From Gigantopelta aegis (lineage: Eukaryota > Mollusca > Gastropoda > Neomphalida > Peltospiridae), in assembly GCF_016097555.1 (NCBI RefSeq), contig NC_054702.1, positions 80,706,920-80,770,919 on the forward strand: 64,000 nt of DNA. The letters are read 5' to 3'. The position numbers were made by a program, and so were the translations under genes. The notes beneath the pieces are model-generated. The model had not been told where the DNA came from. It made no database searches and worked only from the letters and a program-made list of their open reading frames with translations. Positions 62,016 through 64,000 of this stretch are shown here, one piece after another (position 1 is the stretch's first letter; the number at the start of each line of letters is the position of its first letter).

Positions 62016-63982
62016 TTTAAAACTACATTCCCTGGAATATTTTTATTATTTAAGCATATAGAACAGAAAATCCAATTACGTTTGGTGCATATATGACGCC
62101 GCACTCCGCATTGGTTTCACTACGCTGGCTTATCCAGGTCAAAAACCAAGCCATGATTTTGAAAGTGGAACACTTTTGACGGGCTCGTACCGATCTCGGT
62201 TTTCATTGACTTATCACAAGTATAGAATTCCCCAACAAGAGATCACGTGAGATTTCGCAATTTTTGAACAAATTTAACTGTTTTGATTGAGGGATCGTCT
62301 CATATCTCCAAAACATATTTATATTCATAGAGGTATGGTACAACGCCTTTCCAGGTGTCGGTGAGTGGGGTATTTGCCTTGAAATTTTGACAGTGGCCAG
62401 CTGTTGGCATACGCGTTACATGTAAGGGGGTGTTACTAATTACGTAACGCTCTAGAGGTAGAGGAAGAGAGTACTGTGTTCGATTTACGTAACATTTTTC
62501 AAGACTATATGTTATTTTTATTCATTACTTAGACCTAAAAAGGTGTTTTTTGGAAATGCGTGGTCAGTCTAGGATCGATCCCCATCGGCGGGTATACAAA
62601 AAGACCATGGTATATGATATCCTGTCTGTGGGATGGTACATATAAACAATCCCTTGCTAAAACAAATGTAGCGGGTTTCCAAGGCGCGTGTGCAGGGATT
62701 TCAGCGGGGTTGGGGTTATAGACTGTGTTGAGCGAAGTTTATATGGGGCCATGCTCCCCCACCCCTCCCAAAAAAAAAAAAATACATTTCGACCACCAAT
62801 ACCCTCCCCCTGCACATGCACCCTATTCCTCTCTAAGATTATATGTCAAAATTAGACATCCAACAGCAGATGGAAGGAAAGATAGGATATGTTTTATTTA
62901 ATGACGCACTCAACACATTTTATTTACGGTTGTATGGGGTCGTATTATTATTAAATCAATATGCTTTATCGTTGATGTCGTTACCCCCCCCCCCCAACTT
63001 TACCCTTTCCAAACGAAACAATATTTATTTGAATTTGTCGATTTTAATACGTAAAATTAAGAAGTGAAAACGTTCATTGTCTACTTTAGTATATTTTATT
63101 TTAAAAATATATACATGATTAATGTGTTACTAGTATACAAACTAAACTTTGAAAGTTCTACTAACACTTTATAAAATATCAATTCTGAAATAGGAAGGTA
63201 TGACTGTCGATAATATGTTGTCAACATCAAACCGGTTTTAACTAAAGACTCTAGTACCGTATCCTCAACCGAACGTTCTTCGTACAGCGCAAGATTTCTC
63301 TTTTAATTTTTGGGACGAACCCTACACTTTAAAATCGGCAAACGCACGTGTTAACTGAAACTAACAAGAGGCTGTCGTTTGTGCTTTGCCGTGCTATGGT
63401 GGTACCATCTTCATAAATCAAGGCTAATATTCGTTCCTCGTATTCAGCCTTGATACATGTCGTCAAGAAATCGTGCCACAAAATGCTTAAATTTCATTGG
63501 ATGCGATGAGATCTGATTGCAACGAATCGCAACGCTCCTTATAGATTCTCTTGTTATTGTAAACAAAGATGGCAGCGTAAGCGTCCGTAGAAACGTGTCG
63601 TGTTTGTCACGATGTTAAAAAAAAAGGTTTCGGCGGTTAATTTTTGATATTGCTTTCAAGATTGTCACATGTTACCGATGCTGTGATTGGTCAGCGATAT
63701 CATCGTGTAAGGGACATAATCGGTGTTACAAATTTTCTTCCAATAGAGGGCGCTAGTAGTGGATATCAGTAATCTTGACTAGATATATCAAGGCTGAATA
63801 CGAGGAACGAATATTAGCCTTGATTTATGAAGATGTGGTGGTACAGGCGACGAATCAAGCATATACGTTTGACGATATCCGTTCATAGCGAACACACACG
63901 ACTTTTTTAAAAGTGCATTTGAGCTTGTATTTCACATTTGTACATGATGTTATAATATGGTAACCAGAGAATGTAACTTTAA
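62016..63982. mobile_element. 1.5-kb TIR element, copy 2, with a nested MITE
   Basis: The ends TTTAAAACTACATTCCCTGG and inverted CTTAAAGTTACATTCTCTGG. Colinear with 15536-17073 except for the first 250 bp, which are diverged, and the insertion at 63406-63835. It shares the nested SINE pieces (62555-62870) and the GTGCAGGG block. Confidence 0.65.
63406..63835. mobile_element. 430-bp MITE with perfect 50-bp TIRs and 9-bp TSD
   Basis: CATCTTCATAAATCAAGGCT and the next 30 bases are exactly inverted at the right end. TGGTGGTAC lies at 63397-63405 and 63836-63844. The related locus near 16930 lacks the insert and has one TGGCGGCAC. Each TIR also contains a small ATCAAGGCT / AGCCTTGAT inverted pair. 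Long TIRs with 9-bp TSDs fit a MULE-type element. No ORF. Confidence 0.9.
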
Positions 63983-64000
63983 GATATTTCAGAAAACATG

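Noticed and set aside
1-64000. LTR elements, LINE reverse transcriptase, Polinton or other virus-like genes
   Set aside because: I looked for RT, integrase, protease and capsid signatures in the open frames and saw none.

Overview
The window looks like nuclear DNA of a marine mollusc, most likely a gastropod, although I cannot name the species. It has large AT-rich non-coding tracts, introns with GT/AG borders, and very many tRNA-headed SINEs. Their bodies carry strings (TAACGACACCACTAGAGCAC, AAGGGATCTTTTATATGCAC) that I associate with molluscan SINEs. There is no sign of a bacterial or viral genome, a CRISPR array, rRNA or a stand-alone tRNA gene.

The coding content is an array of six C2H2 zinc-finger genes, all on the minus strand, each with most or all of its visible coding sequence in one large exon. 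From right to left these are F (52778-54259), E (41365-43542), D (32451-34943), C (23189-24763), B (10954-13803) and A (exons 2057-4002 and 658-844, running off the left edge). A, B, D, E and F share an N-terminal module (C-x-W-S-L, then K-I-V-K-x-Y-K-C-x-x-C, then R-T-x-S-L) placed just before a pair of fingers. I do not recognise it as KRAB, SCAN, BTB or ZAD. B to F share a C-terminal finger block (C-x4-C finger, C2HC finger, two C2H2 fingers). D, E and F also share a tail around I-G-N-E-[QE]-V-V-x-Y, and B has related V-T-Y-I-T repeats. D, E and F each have a 3' splice site exactly 11 nt before the ATG. The genes are best read as a tandemly expanded, lineage-specific family of nuclear DNA-binding proteins. 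Their targets and functions are not visible here.

The DNA between the genes is a dense mosaic of non-autonomous mobile elements. There are about thirty SINE copies with at least four different tRNA-like heads on related bodies, several with intact target-site duplications (TSDs). There are long-terminal-inverted-repeat or foldback DNA elements with 9-bp TSDs (26001-27466 with a second one nested inside, 60519-61207, 63406-63835). There are hAT-like MITEs, a 1.5-kb TIR element present twice (15536-17073 and 62016-63982), and a 173-bp inverted-repeat element whose core is degenerate CCCTAA repeat. Elements nest repeatedly: SINE in DNA element in SINE, MITE in SINE, foldback in foldback. I found no reverse transcriptase, transposase or capsid reading frame, so nothing here looks autonomous.

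By region: 1-4 kb gene A and its intron; 4-11 kb repeats; 11-13.8 kb gene B; 14-23 kb SINEs and TIR elements; 23.2-24.8 kb gene C; 25-32 kb foldback nest and SINE nests; 32.5-35 kb gene D; 35-41 kb SINEs, MITEs and microsatellites; 41.4-43.5 kb gene E; 44-52.7 kb SINEs and TIR elements; 52.8-54.3 kb gene F; 54.6-64 kb SINEs, a 299-bp tandem duplication and several TIR elements.
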